Below the pieces are notes generated by a model that did not search any database, was not told where the DNA came from, and was given only the letters and a program-made list of their open reading frames with translations. Below, one piece after another: positions 9,368 through 20,440 of a stretch of DNA of 50,997 nt. The stretch's first letter is position 1, and every line of letters starts with the position of its first letter. Both the position numbers and the translations under genes were made by a program. Source of the stretch: an uncultured Roseovarius sp. (GTDB lineage Bacteria > Pseudomonadota > Alphaproteobacteria > Rhodobacterales > Rhodobacteraceae); NCBI RefSeq assembly GCF_913054395.1, contig NZ_CAJXIP010000007.1, forward strand, positions 1 to 50,997. The letters are read 5' to 3'.

Positions 9368-10669
9368 ATGGTGCCTCAAGGTTTTTCTAACGTCATGGGC
9401 CCGATCATTGCCAGGGCTCGATCCTCGCATGCCATCGTCAGTACGTTCGCCGCCGGAATAGCCACGCGGCTGCTCATCTTCGTGATGACGATCCTGGTGG
9501 CGAGGCACCTGTCGCCGGAGGGGTATGGTCAGTTCACCTTCGCGACCGGCTGCGCGATGCTGATCGCGCAGACTGCCGGCCTCGGCTGGCCGATGCTGAT
9601 GTCGCGGCTCATTCCGTCCTTTCGGGCGCAGAGCGACTGGTCGTCGCTGCGATCGCTGCTGCGGTGGGGCGATATCGTGGTGCTCTCGGCGGCTGTGGTC
9701 GCAACCGCGATTGTCGCTTCGCTGTCGCTCTTTCCCGGTGCCCGGTCCGAGATCGCGATCGGTCTGGGGATGGCCCTTGTCCTGATCATCCCCAGTGCAA
9801 TCAATCTGGCCCGTCGCAGCCAGCTCGCCGGCGCCCGTCGCCCCGCACTCGGGATCCTGCTCGACGAGGGGGTTCCGCCGCTCATTCTGATCGCGGCCCT
9901 GGTCATCGGCGTCGTCGCGGATGCCCGGCATGCGGTCATCCTGTTGGCCATCTCGACGGCCCTGGCGGCGGCGGCGGCCACCGTGGCGCTCTGGCGTGCC
10001 ACGCCAAGGGAGGTCTGGGCGGCACCGGCACAGGGGCAGCCTGCGGTCTGGATGGGGATGGCCTTTCCGCTTCTCCTCGGTCTCCTGTCGAAGCTGGTCA
10101 TGGATCGGATGGACATCCTGATGCTCGGTCCCCTCGCGGGGTTCGAGGAGACCGGCTACTACGGATCCGCCTACCGCTTGACCTATCTGGTGACGTTTCC
10201 CCAGGTCATGCTGATGACGGTGATGACACCGATGCTGAGCGAGATGCATGCGTCCGGCCGGCTTGCGGCCATGTGGCGGGCATTCGGCCTGTCGAGCATC
10301 TTCGCACTGGCGACCTCGGTGCCGGCAAGCATTTTGCTTTTCATCTTTTCCGACGAGATCATGACGCTCGCCTACGGCGCCCAGTATGCCCCGGCGGGAT
10401 CGACATTGCAGGTTCTGGCGATCGTTCAGACCCTGACGGCGCTTTCGATACCCTGCGCCAGCCTGCTGATTGCCAACGGCCAGGGCCGTTCCTATGGTGT
10501 TTTCAGCCTTCTCGGGCTCGCGGTCAACGCGGGCCTGAACCTTGTCCTTATCGATGCGATGGGTGCAGCGGGCGCGGCCCTGGCCTCTCTGGCCGGCGCT
10601 GCCCTCATCTTTTCGGGGCAGGGGTGGCAGATCCTGAAGCTTTACCGCACGTCCAACATGAAGGACTGA
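9368..10669 (+). CDS. Wzx-like polysaccharide flippase (MATE/oligosaccharide exporter type)
   Basis: A membrane protein of 433 aa with about twelve hydrophobic segments. It carries the N-terminal signature of the polysaccharide biosynthesis/flippase family (ILVARHLSPEGYGQFTFA) and a central segment with MDRMDILMLGPLAGFEETGYY typical of lipid-linked saccharide flippases. It probably moves undecaprenyl-linked glycan units across the inner membrane. The ATG at 9368 is preferred; a GTG at 9314 would add 18 residues with no membrane character. Leu codons are mostly CTG/CTC, like the genes to its left. It overlaps nothing and is followed 3 bp later by the sulfotransferase, so the two are co-transcribed. 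The substrate is unknown. Confidence 0.85.
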   Translation: MVPQGFSNVMGPIIARARSSHAIVSTFAAGIATRLLIFVMTILVARHLSPEGYGQFTFATGCAMLIAQTAGLGWPMLMSRLIPSFRAQSDWSSLRSLLRWGDIVVLSAAVVATAIVASLSLFPGARSEIAIGLGMALVLIIPSAINLARRSQLAGARRPALGILLDEGVPPLILIAALVIGVVADARHAVILLAISTALAAAAATVALWRATPREVWAAPAQGQPAVWMGMAFPLLLGLLSKLVMDRMDILMLGPLAGFEETGYYGSAYRLTYLVTFPQVMLMTVMTPMLSEMHASGRLAAMWRAFGLSSIFALATSVPASILLFIFSDEIMTLAYGAQYAPAGSTLQVLAIVQTLTALSIPCASLLIANGQGRSYGVFSLLGLAVNAGLNLVLIDAMGAAGAALASLAGAALIFSGQGWQILKLYRTSNMKD

Positions 10670-10672
10670 TCC

Positions 10673-11512
10673 ATGTCCAAGCACTTTTTCCAGAATGCGA
10701 CCTTGCGGCGCGTTCTGCTGAAGACCTACCGGGCCTATGCCAGCTCCATGGTCTGGCGCAAGGGGCCGAAGGTGTTCATCAATTCGATCCCGAAGGCAGG
10801 CGCGCACCTTGCCACCGCGATCATCGAAGAGGTGCCGGGACTGATGCAGTCACGGCTGCACATCGATATGTGGGACGTCCACAGCGGAAAAGAGCGCCTT
10901 GCTCCCATCGCAGATTTCAAAGCCGACGTTGCGAGATTCAAACGGCTGCTTTCGGAAGTCCGTGCGGGTCAAATTGCAACGGGGCATCTGCCATGGAATC
11001 CTGAGATTGCCGCAGCTCTCAGGGATATGAACTTCAAAGTCGTCTTCATTACGAGAAGTCCGAAGGACATCGTAAATTCGAATCTTCATTACATAAAAGG
11101 ACTTAAACGCATCTACATCCACGAGCGGTTGATGCGTGAATATGCGACAGACGAAGAGAGGCGTGACGCCATAGAAAAGGGAATTCCTCCACGGTTTCCT
11201 GGCGATCCCTGCCTTGATTCAATTGCAGACATCTTCAAGGCCTATGACGGATGGGCAAATGAAGAAAGTAGCGAGAAACTTGTTCTCGCTTTCGAGGACC
11301 TCGTCGGCATGAGGGGCGGCGGCTCTCAGGAAAAGAGAATAGACAGCATAAAGAAGATCGTTGCCCATGTAGGTTTGCGGCCGGATCCCTCTGTGGTGGA
11401 GGAAATCGAAAGAGCGTCCCGATCAAAGAGAAGCTTCACCTTTCGTAGCGGGAAGATTGGCGAAGGAAAGTCCACATCACAGGCGTCCAACTCCGGAGCT
11501 CCTAGCAAGTGA
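10673..11512 (+). CDS. PAPS-dependent sulfotransferase, probably for surface glycan
   Basis: Transfers sulfate from PAPS to an acceptor and releases PAP. It has 279 aa. The 5'-phosphosulfate-binding loop is visible near residue 38 (NSIPKAGAHLATAI) and the 3'-phosphate-binding segment near residue 124 (VFITRSPKDIVNSNLHY). The family's usual C-terminal GKxGxW segment is present only as FRSGKIGEGK and then gives way to a Ser-rich tail, so the last 20 residues look diverged. From about 10.9 kb the DNA becomes more AT-rich than its neighbours. It is the middle gene of a cassette with a flippase and an acyltransferase, which makes a polysaccharide acceptor likely; the actual acceptor cannot be read from sequence. 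Confidence 0.8.
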   Translation: MSKHFFQNATLRRVLLKTYRAYASSMVWRKGPKVFINSIPKAGAHLATAIIEEVPGLMQSRLHIDMWDVHSGKERLAPIADFKADVARFKRLLSEVRAGQIATGHLPWNPEIAAALRDMNFKVVFITRSPKDIVNSNLHYIKGLKRIYIHERLMREYATDEERRDAIEKGIPPRFPGDPCLDSIADIFKAYDGWANEESSEKLVLAFEDLVGMRGGGSQEKRIDSIKKIVAHVGLRPDPSVVEEIERASRSKRSFTFRSGKIGEGKSTSQASNSGAPSK

Positions 11513-12183
11513 AAAATGCAAAGATCAGACTACTGATTCAGGTCTTACTCTTTTTTGCTCCGTGGTTTCTGCGCAAGCAAGCGTTGAAGGCTTTTCTTGG
11601 GTTCCAGATCGGACCTGGTGCCCGCATCGGGTTCTCTGTCGTAGGTGCTCGTGTTGTCCAGTTGGACGAGGGGGCAGTGATCGGGCATCTGAACATCGTT
11701 ACGTCGCTTGATGTTCTGCGTCTTGGCGCCAATTCGGTTATAGGAAATCTCAACTGGATTTCTTGCGCATCACGAGGCTCGTTCCGAGACGATGCAGAGT
11801 TCTCCGACCGCTCTCTCCTGCTTGGTGCTCATGCGGCCATTACCAATCGCCATCTCTTCGACTGTTCGTCCAGAGTGGAGATAGGCGCCTTCACGACCAT
11901 TGCAGGGTGGCGTTCACAGTTCCTGACGCACTCGATTGATCTTCGGGAATCCCGACAGACCTTGGGACCGATCGCCATCGGCGAGTACTGCTTTGTCGGC
12001 ACGGCTTCTGTTGTTCTGAAAGGGGCGGTGCTGCCTGATCACAGTGTTCTGGCTGCCGGCGCAGTTCTTGCCAAATCTTTCGATCTTTCCTGGCATCTCT
12101 ACGGGGGCGTACCTGCGAAACCCGTGCAGCCCATTGACAAAGCCGACGCCTACTTCACGCGCTCGGAGGGCTGGGTCCACTAG
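11509..12183 (+). CDS. Hexapeptide-repeat acyltransferase (WbbJ/LbetaH family)
   Basis: 224 aa. After a hydrophobic, basic N-terminus comes a left-handed beta-helix built of imperfect hexapeptide repeats (IGPGARIG, VIGHLNIV, IGAFTTIAG, IGEYCFVGTASVVLKGAVLPDHSVLAAGAVL). The ending YGGVPAKPV is typical of O-acetyltransferases acting on sugars. The GTG start overlaps the sulfotransferase stop (GTGA), so translation is coupled. Codon use is lower in GC than in the flanking genes, which suggests an origin different from its neighbours. The stop codon overlaps that of convergent cysQ through the shared CTAG. A role in glycan O-acetylation is inferred from context. Confidence 0.8.
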   Translation: MKNAKIRLLIQVLLFFAPWFLRKQALKAFLGFQIGPGARIGFSVVGARVVQLDEGAVIGHLNIVTSLDVLRLGANSVIGNLNWISCASRGSFRDDAEFSDRSLLLGAHAAITNRHLFDCSSRVEIGAFTTIAGWRSQFLTHSIDLRESRQTLGPIAIGEYCFVGTASVVLKGAVLPDHSVLAAGAVLAKSFDLSWHLYGGVPAKPVQPIDKADAYFTRSEGWVH

Positions 12184-13022
12184 TCGCGTCCAAAGCTGAC
12201 TTTTAGATCATTCTCCGTTGCTTCCTCATCCCGCCGCCCCCAGGCAATGAAATGCGGGTTGGCGAAGTCGCTGTCGTGGAGCTGTTCCCGCTTGCCGTAG
12301 GCGAGCGGCTTGCCGTCGAGAGTCACCGTCGATCCGCCGGCGCCGCGCAGCACGGCATCTCCAGCCGCGGTGTCCCATTCCATCGTGCGTCCGACGCGGG
12401 GGTAAATATCCGCTTCCCCCGTGGCGATCAGACAGAACTTGAGCGAGGAACCGGCGCTTTTCATGTCCTTGACCGCATATTTGCCGATATAGTCGTCCGT
12501 CGCCTGATCGCGGTGCGACTTGCTTGCCACCACCATCAATGCGGTATTGTCCGGCTCTGAAACGCGGATGGCGCGCAGGATGCCGGGGGTGTCCTTGTGG
12601 AACGGTCCATCCTCTTCGACCGCGCTGCCGTCGGCCCGAGTAAAAAACATTCGCCCCCTGGCGGGCGCATAGACCACGCCGCGCGTCGGCACACCGTTTT
12701 CCACATAGGCAATGTTCACGGTGAAATCGCCGCGCCGGTTGATGAATTCCTTGGTGCCATCAAGCGGGTCAACGATCAGAAAAGTTTCGGCGTGCTTGGA
12801 ATGCGATGCGGCCTGTTCCTCTGTCACAAGCGTCACATCGGGAAAGGCGGCGCGCAATCCGGCAGAGATGATCGCATCGGCGGCTTCGTCGGCCTCGGTC
12901 ACGGGGCTGTCGTCAGATTTCACCTTCACCTCGAAATCGTCCACGTTGTAAATCTCCATGATCCGATCACCGGCCTCTAGCGCCAACTGACGGATTACCG
13001 TGACAAGCCTGTCGTAGTCCAA
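12180..13022 (-). CDS. cysQ: 3'(2'),5'-bisphosphate nucleotidase
   Basis: Magnesium-dependent phosphatase that converts PAP, the by-product of PAPS-using sulfotransferases and of PAPS reductase, to AMP. It has 280 aa. Inositol-monophosphatase fold motifs are clear: VTEEQ (about residue 67), DPLDGTKEF (about 84-92) and the C-terminal EWDTAAGDAVL. The sequence up to that motif looks roseobacter-like; the last 50 residues (from TLDGKPLAYGK) and their CTC-rich Leu codons look more like the left-hand segment, so the gene may be a hybrid. The stop overlaps that of the acyltransferase. Next to a sulfotransferase gene, PAP removal makes functional sense. Confidence 0.93.
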   Translation of the reverse strand: MDYDRLVTVIRQLALEAGDRIMEIYNVDDFEVKVKSDDSPVTEADEAADAIISAGLRAAFPDVTLVTEEQAASHSKHAETFLIVDPLDGTKEFINRRGDFTVNIAYVENGVPTRGVVYAPARGRMFFTRADGSAVEEDGPFHKDTPGILRAIRVSEPDNTALMVVASKSHRDQATDDYIGKYAVKDMKSAGSSLKFCLIATGEADIYPRVGRTMEWDTAAGDAVLRGAGGSTVTLDGKPLAYGKREQLHDSDFANPHFIAWGRRDEEATENDLKVSFGRD

Positions 13023-13157
13023 AATGCCGCTCCTTCTTGGCGCGACGCGTTCCTGCGCCGTTAATAGATAGATTACTTGCCGCCCCTTATGATACGCTCA
13101 CCCCGGGACAGCAAGAAACCCGCATAAGAAAACACGGGCAATCAGGCACAATCGACC

Positions 13158-13979
13158 ATGTTCAGAACCGCAAGACCAAGATCGAACATACATTCGGCAT
13201 TTGTCATCGCCGAACTGATCTATCATTCGGTGGTGCGCAACATCCGCAAGGGCCATAGCAACGCGATCATGGCACTGGTGATGAATATCCTGACCACCGT
13301 AATCATGGTGATGTCCTTTTACGTCATGTTCACGGTGCTTGATCTGCGCGCGGCCAAGATGCGGGGCGACTTCCTGTTGTTCATGATGTCGGGTATTTTC
13401 ATGTACCTGACCCACATCAAGGCCTTGGGCGCGGTGGTCGGGGCCGAGGGGCCGTCATCGCCAATGATGCAGCACGCGCCGATGAACACCATCATCTCGA
13501 TAAGCGCCGCTGCCATCGGCGTGCTTTATATCCAGGCGCTTTCGATGTTCGTGATCCTGTTCGTCTATCACGTCGGCTTTACGCCGTTTGATATAGAACG
13601 CCCGATTGCGGCCTTTGGCATGCTTTTGCTGGCATGGTTCAGCGGGGTTTCGGTCGGTCTTGTCCTGCTTGCAATCAAACCCTGGTTTCCTGGATTTGTC
13701 GGTATTTTCACGACCGTCTATCAACGCGCCAACATGATCGCCTCGGGCAAGATGTTCGTGGTCAACACCCTGCCGACCTTTATGTTAAACCTGTTTGACT
13801 GGAATCCGCTGTTTCACATTATCGACCAGGCACGCGGCTTTGTATTCATAAACTATATGCCACATAAAACCTCGCTCGAATACGCGATCTACCTGTCCAT
13901 CACCTTTTTGGTGATCGGTCTGATGGGCGAATTTTACACCCGGCAATACGCCTCAAGCAGCTGGAATGCGCGCCGCTAA
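13158..13979 (+). CDS. ABC-2 type permease, KpsM-like capsule export subunit
   Basis: 273 aa with about six membrane segments in the ABC-2 permease layout. The N-terminus enters the membrane after a basic stretch; the middle contains the family-like segments QHAPMNTIISISAA and the C-terminal half has FDWNPLFHIIDQARGF, a pattern shared by KpsM/Wzm polysaccharide exporters. It would pair with a KpsT-like ATPase, which is not in this window. It is divergent from cysQ and convergent with alkB, whose stop codon overlaps its own. The substrate is unknown; capsule or lipopolysaccharide precursor is the best guess. Confidence 0.78.
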   Translation: MFRTARPRSNIHSAFVIAELIYHSVVRNIRKGHSNAIMALVMNILTTVIMVMSFYVMFTVLDLRAAKMRGDFLLFMMSGIFMYLTHIKALGAVVGAEGPSSPMMQHAPMNTIISISAAAIGVLYIQALSMFVILFVYHVGFTPFDIERPIAAFGMLLLAWFSGVSVGLVLLAIKPWFPGFVGIFTTVYQRANMIASGKMFVVNTLPTFMLNLFDWNPLFHIIDQARGFVFINYMPHKTSLEYAIYLSITFLVIGLMGEFYTRQYASSSWNARR

Positions 13980-14584
13980 TCCACCACCCGACAGGTCAGG
14001 TTTATCCGCCCTTCGCCCTGCAAAAGCGCCGATGTGCCCGGCCTGATCCGGTCTATGCCGTGATAGCACAGGCGCGCCGCGCCGCCCATCACCACCACAT
14101 CCCCCGATCCAAGCCAGACCGAAGAGGTTGCCCCGCCCCTGGCGACGCCACCAATCCGGAACAAGGCATCATCGCCAAGCGAGACCGATAGGACCGGCCA
14201 GCCAAAGTCGGCCTCGTCGCGATCCTGATGCATCCCCATCCGTGCATCCGGCTTGTAATAATTGATCAGGCAGCAATCGGGCATCCTCTGCGGGCCGACC
14301 AGTGCCGCCCAGATCGCCAGCACCGAAGGCGGGATCGGCGGCCATGGCTGACCCTGCGGATGCCTCGCCTCATAGCGATACCCGCGCCGGTCGGAATACC
14401 AGCCGTACTTGCCCGCCGATGTCATCCGCACGCTCATCGGCTTGCCATAGGGGGTTTGGGGCGAGAACAGCGGCGCCTGCGACACCACGGCGCGCAGGTC
14501 CTCTACCAGGGTGGCCTGCGCATCCCCGTCAAGCCAGCCTTTGTAAATATCAACACCGCCTACAACAAGCGTTGGCTCTGCCAT
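13976..14584 (-). CDS. alkB: AlkB-type alkylated-DNA repair dioxygenase
   Basis: Fe(II)/2-oxoglutarate-dependent enzyme that oxidatively removes methyl groups from 1-methyladenine and 3-methylcytosine in DNA. It has 202 aa from the ATG at 14584, which has an AAGAGG ribosome site; the open frame extends further upstream but without family character. The iron ligands are present: H119 and D121 in MHQDRDE and H175 in CYHGIDR, followed by an Arg in RINLTCR that binds 2-oxoglutarate. NYYKPDARMGMHQD is the usual family context. Divergent from dnaK. Confidence 0.93.
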   Translation of the reverse strand: MAEPTLVVGGVDIYKGWLDGDAQATLVEDLRAVVSQAPLFSPQTPYGKPMSVRMTSAGKYGWYSDRRGYRYEARHPQGQPWPPIPPSVLAIWAALVGPQRMPDCCLINYYKPDARMGMHQDRDEADFGWPVLSVSLGDDALFRIGGVARGGATSSVWLGSGDVVVMGGAARLCYHGIDRIRPGTSALLQGEGRINLTCRVVD

Positions 14585-14656
14585 TGCAATTGCCTCTTTT
14601 TTGCCGGGCCATGAGTAATTTAGGGCAAATTTGCGGAATCCACACCCTTGCACCGC

Positions 14657-14685
14657 TTGCAGCGTTACCATGCTCTGCCTATATA
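14657..14685 (+). promoter_or_regulatory. Probable dnaK promoter
   Basis: TTGCAG, a 17-bp spacer, then TATATA, 112 bp upstream of the dnaK start. The overlapping pattern CTTG...CCTATAT also resembles a heat-shock sigma-32 promoter, which would fit the gene, so both sigma-70 and RpoH use are possible. Confidence 0.6.
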
Positions 14686-14796
14686 CGCCCAGAAACGCGG
14701 TAATGCCTCGTCTGGCGCCGTCACTCAACCGGGGATTTGATGCCGAAACGGGTCAGGTTTCCGCCACATCGCCTAAGTATGAAGGGATCGAATAAA

Positions 14797-16707
<1,911 letters not shown>

Positions 16708-16786
16708 GGCACGTCAAGGATTGATCAGGGGCGGTTTGGCGCACTGCCGGACCGCACCCTGACGATCCGTCAAAAGGAGATCCCCG

Positions 16787-17938
16787 ATGGCCAAACGTGA
16801 TTATTACGAAGTGCTTGGGCTATCCAAGGGCGCCTCGGCGGAAGAGATCAAAAAGGCCTACCGCAAGAAGGCCAAGGAACTTCACCCCGACCGCAATGCT
16901 GACAACCCCGACTCTGAACGCCAGTTCAAAGAGGCGGGCGAAGCCTATGATGCGCTGAAAGACCCCGACAAGAAGGCGGCCTATGATCGCTTCGGTCATG
17001 CCGCGTTTGAAGGCGGCATGGGCGGCCCGCGCCCCGGCGGCGGCATGGGCGGTGGGCAAGGCGATTTCGCCAGCGCCTTTTCCGACGTGTTCGACGACCT
17101 GTTTGGCGACTTCATGGGTGGCGGACGTGCCGGTGGCGGACGCCAGCGCGCCGCGCGCGGGTCTGACTTGCGTTACAACCTGCGCGTCACGCTGGAAGAC
17201 GCCTATTCGGGCCTGCAAAAGACCATCAAGGTGCCGACTGCCGTTGCCTGTGACTCCTGTCAGGGGACCGGCGCCGAGGGCGGCGCAGAGCCGACCACAT
17301 GCCCCACCTGTTCAGGCATGGGCAAGGTGCGCGCGCAGCAAGGATTTTTCACCGTCGAACGCACCTGCCCGACCTGTGGCGGTCTGGGCCAGATCATCAA
17401 GAACCCCTGCAAATCCTGCCAGGGTCAGGGGCGCATGCAAAAAGAGCGCGCGCTTAGCGTCAACATCCCTGCGGGTGTTGAAACCGGCACCCGTATCCGT
17501 CTTGCCGGAGAAGGCGAGGCGGGCATGCGCGGCGGCCCGGCCGGGGATCTGTATATCTTTATCGAGGTTGCAAGGCACGACTTGTTCGAACGCGAAGAAA
17601 CCAACCTCTTTTGTCGCGTCCCTGTATCGGTCATCAAAGCCGCGCTTGGCGGAGATATCGAAGTGCCGACGATTGATGGCGGTCGCAGCCGCGTGAAAAT
17701 TCCGGCAGGAAGCCAGACCGGGCGCCAGATGCGTTTGCGCGGGAAAGGCATGCCTGCCCTTCGCGGCGGGGGCGCCGGTGATATGTTCATCGAACTGGCA
17801 GTCGAGACCCCGGTGAACCTGACCAGCAAACAAAAAGAGCTGCTGCGTGAATTCGAGGCGATGTCAGAGGACAACAACCCCGAAAGCAAAAGCTTCTTTT
17901 CGTCGGTCAAGAATTTCTGGGACTCGATGAAAAGCTAA
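16787..17938 (+). CDS. dnaJ: Co-chaperone DnaJ (Hsp40 class I)
   Basis: Delivers substrates to DnaK and stimulates its ATPase. It has 383 aa with all class I parts: a J domain with HPD (LHPDRNAD), a Gly/Phe-rich linker (about residues 78-115), and four zinc-binding CxxCxGxG repeats ([32 protein letters not shown]). A C-terminal beta-sandwich pair follows. It carries its own ribosome site (AAGGAG) and is co-transcribed with dnaK, ending at a terminator. Confidence 0.98.
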   Translation: MAKRDYYEVLGLSKGASAEEIKKAYRKKAKELHPDRNADNPDSERQFKEAGEAYDALKDPDKKAAYDRFGHAAFEGGMGGPRPGGGMGGGQGDFASAFSDVFDDLFGDFMGGGRAGGGRQRAARGSDLRYNLRVTLEDAYSGLQKTIKVPTAVACDSCQGTGAEGGAEPTTCPTCSGMGKVRAQQGFFTVERTCPTCGGLGQIIKNPCKSCQGQGRMQKERALSVNIPAGVETGTRIRLAGEGEAGMRGGPAGDLYIFIEVARHDLFEREETNLFCRVPVSVIKAALGGDIEVPTIDGGRSRVKIPAGSQTGRQMRLRGKGMPALRGGGAGDMFIELAVETPVNLTSKQKELLREFEAMSEDNNPESKSFFSSVKNFWDSMKS

Positions 17939-17964
17939 GGCACTGACAATCCCTTCTTGATTTC

Positions 17965-17996
17965 AAAGGTGCGCCCCAGGGCGCGCCTTTTTATTT
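17965..17996 (+). terminator. Terminator of dnaK-dnaJ
   Basis: AAAGGTGCGCC pairs with GGCGCGCCTTT (one G-U pair) around a short loop, then TTATTTT. It lies 27 bp past the dnaJ stop. Confidence 0.88.
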
Positions 17997-18056
17997 TGCG
18001 ACGGCCACATAGCACCGGTTAACCATTCGCTAACCCTGATCAGGGAGGGTTCTGGC

Positions 18057-18821
18057 ATGAGTGATCCTCGCGCCTTTTCAGAGATACCGCTGCCGCTTTT
18101 TGTCGGCGATGAAGCCATGGAAACCACGCCGCTCGATCCGGGAAAGCTGCCCTCCTATATCCGCGATCACCGCCAGAGGTTGCGAGCACGCTTCCTCGAA
18201 GGCGGCGCACAGGCGATGCCGGATTACGAGATGTTGGAACTCGTCCTGTTCCGCGCCATTCCGCGCCGGGATGTAAAACCGCTGGCGCATAAGCTTATCG
18301 AGACATTCGGCGATTTCAACGGCGCCCTCTCGGCCACCCCGGATCAGCTTGCGGCCCTTCCCGGCGTCGGCGAGGCGGTGATAGCCGAACTGAAGATCGT
18401 CGAGGCCGCAGCGCATCGCCTGTCGCGGGCCAAGGTCCTGCGCCGCCAGGTTATGTCGTCCTGGGGTGCGCTTCTGGATTACTGCCACACCACCATGGCG
18501 CATCGCGAGACCGAGCAATTCCGGGTGTTTTACCTTGATCGCAAGAACATCCTTATTGCCGATGAACAACAGGCCGAGGGCACGGTCGATCACGTTCCGG
18601 TCTATCCGCGCGAGGTGGTGAAACGCGCACTTCAGCTAAATGCGAGCGCGCTTATCCTGGTCCATAATCATCCATCGGGCGATCCGACACCCTCGGGGGC
18701 CGATATTGATATGACCCAACAGATCGCGGCCGCAGCCGCGACCATGGGCATCACCCTGCATGACCATATCATCATCGGGAAATCCTGCGAAATAAGCTTT
18801 CGATCCGACGGATATCTGTGA
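18057..18821 (+). CDS. radC: RadC/YicR family JAMM-domain protein
   Basis: 254 aa. The N-terminal half holds a helix-hairpin-helix-like segment (LAALPGVGEAV, about residue 103), which suggests DNA contact. The C-terminal half is a JAMM/MPN metalloprotease fold with the zinc motif HNHPSGDPTPSGAD. RadC was named for a repair phenotype later traced to recG, so the true role is unclear. Single gene after the dnaJ terminator, convergent with the OmpA-domain gene. Confidence 0.92.
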   Translation: MSDPRAFSEIPLPLFVGDEAMETTPLDPGKLPSYIRDHRQRLRARFLEGGAQAMPDYEMLELVLFRAIPRRDVKPLAHKLIETFGDFNGALSATPDQLAALPGVGEAVIAELKIVEAAAHRLSRAKVLRRQVMSSWGALLDYCHTTMAHRETEQFRVFYLDRKNILIADEQQAEGTVDHVPVYPREVVKRALQLNASALILVHNHPSGDPTPSGADIDMTQQIAAAAATMGITLHDHIIIGKSCEISFRSDGYL

Positions 18822-18855
18822 TGCTCATCCGGCTTTTCTGTGCCGGTCCCGCACA

Positions 18856-20415
18856 TCAGCGCACCCAGACCTCGACCCGGCGGTTCACCTGTCGGCCCCA
18901 TGCGGTGTCATCACAGGCCATCGGCATCGCTTCGCCAAAGGCATCAACCTCGACTGCGATCCTGTCGAGATTGGCGGTCTCCGCGGCCCGCGCCACCGCG
19001 CGTTGCACGGTCTCGGCGCGGCGCAGGGCAATGTCCCTGTTCGGTCCCGCCGCGCCATCGCCGTCGCTGAACCCCACAAAAACCAACCGCCGCGCATCAT
19101 AAAGCCCAAGCTCGAGCGAGCGCGCCAATTGTTCCACATTCGAGCGCGATTGCGCGTCAAGGCGCACCGATCCCGGTTCAAACCGGAAGGTGGTGGTCAA
19201 CCGCTTGAGCGGCGACAGAACCTGCACCATCCGCTGGAGTTCCTGCAATCCGACCTCTGTTCCTGCCTGTGCAATGGCGTTGGCAAAACGGTCGCCTTGG
19301 GCATTGATCTCGATTTCTTCCGGTGCCTGATCGACAAAGCCGGCCCGACGGATCACGAGTTGCGCGGAAGGGTCGCGCAGGTAGGCCAGAAACTCGCGCG
19401 CCAGCTTGGGAAACCGCCGCGCCGGAAGATAGAGAAACAGCGGCGCGGTCAGCGGATAGTCTTCGGTCTTGACCGCACGGCGCGTCGCTTTGAGCGCAAA
19501 GCCGCATGCCCCCGTCAGGGCCAGCTCCCAGGTATCGCCCTGCTCGGATCGCGTGGTCAGCCCAAGGGCAAAGGGATCGCGCGCGACGACCTCTTCAAAC
19601 TCTGCACCGTTGGCATGGCGCCGGATGCGGCTCGTACTCGGAAGGCCCTTGGGGCCGAGCAACTGATCGACACTGGCCTGGCCAATACCGGTGCGTTCGT
19701 CCCACAGGTGCAGGTCAATCGGCGCATCCGGGCCGCCAAGCGCGTTCCAATTGACAAGCCGACCATCCAGCACCTGTGCCAACTGCGCCATGGTGATCCC
19801 CTGCACCGGGTTGCTTGCCGCAACCACGGGTATCAACGCATCCAGCGCCAGCACCCGCGCCCGCCCCGGCCTTGTCAGATCCCCCAGCCCGGCGGCCTTG
19901 GCATGGCTAAGTTCATCGCTGCGCGCCTCTCGCAGTGTCATGGCGATATCGGCCTCATTGGCCAGCAAATCGGCGAACCCCTCATCCGTATTGGTAAGGC
20001 GAAAAGTGAACTCGCCGATAAGATCGCCGGTTTTGCGGGTGCTCAGGGCATAGCTTATCTCTGTGTCACTATTCTCGTGGCGGATCACGTCATAATCGCC
20101 ACGAATGGCGAAGGCCTCGATCAGCGCAGGCATCAGGACCTTGCCAATTGTCGGGGCGCCGGAAAACACCAGCCGCGCCACGTAATTCTCAAGGTTGGGG
20201 CACCCCGGCCCCTCGCAGGCAACCCCCGATCCATCGACCGTCAACTCGCCATAAACAGTGTCGAGGCGGTAAAACTCTCCGTCAAAGCCAAGAAGATTGC
20301 CGGAAATCTCGACATCTCCGTCATGGGACCTGAGGGTCACGTCCTGCGCCGCCAGGGGGAGCACCCTGGCAAATACAAAAAGTGCGGCGAAGATCGCCAC
20401 ACGGACCATTGTCAT
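18856..20415 (-). CDS. Phosphate-binding-protein-like domain fused to an OmpA peptidoglycan-binding domain
   Basis: 519 aa from the ATG at 20415 (ribosome site GGGGGG). A signal peptide (about residues 1-23, ending LPLAAQD) is followed by an unassigned region, then a PstS-like periplasmic binding domain (about 85-340). The C-terminal OmpA domain (about 390-519) carries LVFVGFSDGDGAAGPNRDIALRRAETV and ends QVNRRVEVWVR, the layout that binds diaminopimelate. The product is probably a periplasmic ligand-binding protein tethered to the cell wall. The ligand is not evident, and no pst transporter genes adjoin. The next gene, 25 bp upstream, is co-oriented and likely co-transcribed. Confidence 0.75.
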   Translation of the reverse strand: MTMVRVAIFAALFVFARVLPLAAQDVTLRSHDGDVEISGNLLGFDGEFYRLDTVYGELTVDGSGVACEGPGCPNLENYVARLVFSGAPTIGKVLMPALIEAFAIRGDYDVIRHENSDTEISYALSTRKTGDLIGEFTFRLTNTDEGFADLLANEADIAMTLREARSDELSHAKAAGLGDLTRPGRARVLALDALIPVVAASNPVQGITMAQLAQVLDGRLVNWNALGGPDAPIDLHLWDERTGIGQASVDQLLGPKGLPSTSRIRRHANGAEFEEVVARDPFALGLTTRSEQGDTWELALTGACGFALKATRRAVKTEDYPLTAPLFLYLPARRFPKLAREFLAYLRDPSAQLVIRRAGFVDQAPEEIEINAQGDRFANAIAQAGTEVGLQELQRMVQVLSPLKRLTTTFRFEPGSVRLDAQSRSNVEQLARSLELGLYDARRLVFVGFSDGDGAAGPNRDIALRRAETVQRAVARAAETANLDRIAVEVDAFGEAMPMACDDTAWGRQVNRRVEVWVR

Positions 20416-20440
20416 AGAATGCCCCCCGAATGCTGCGCAA

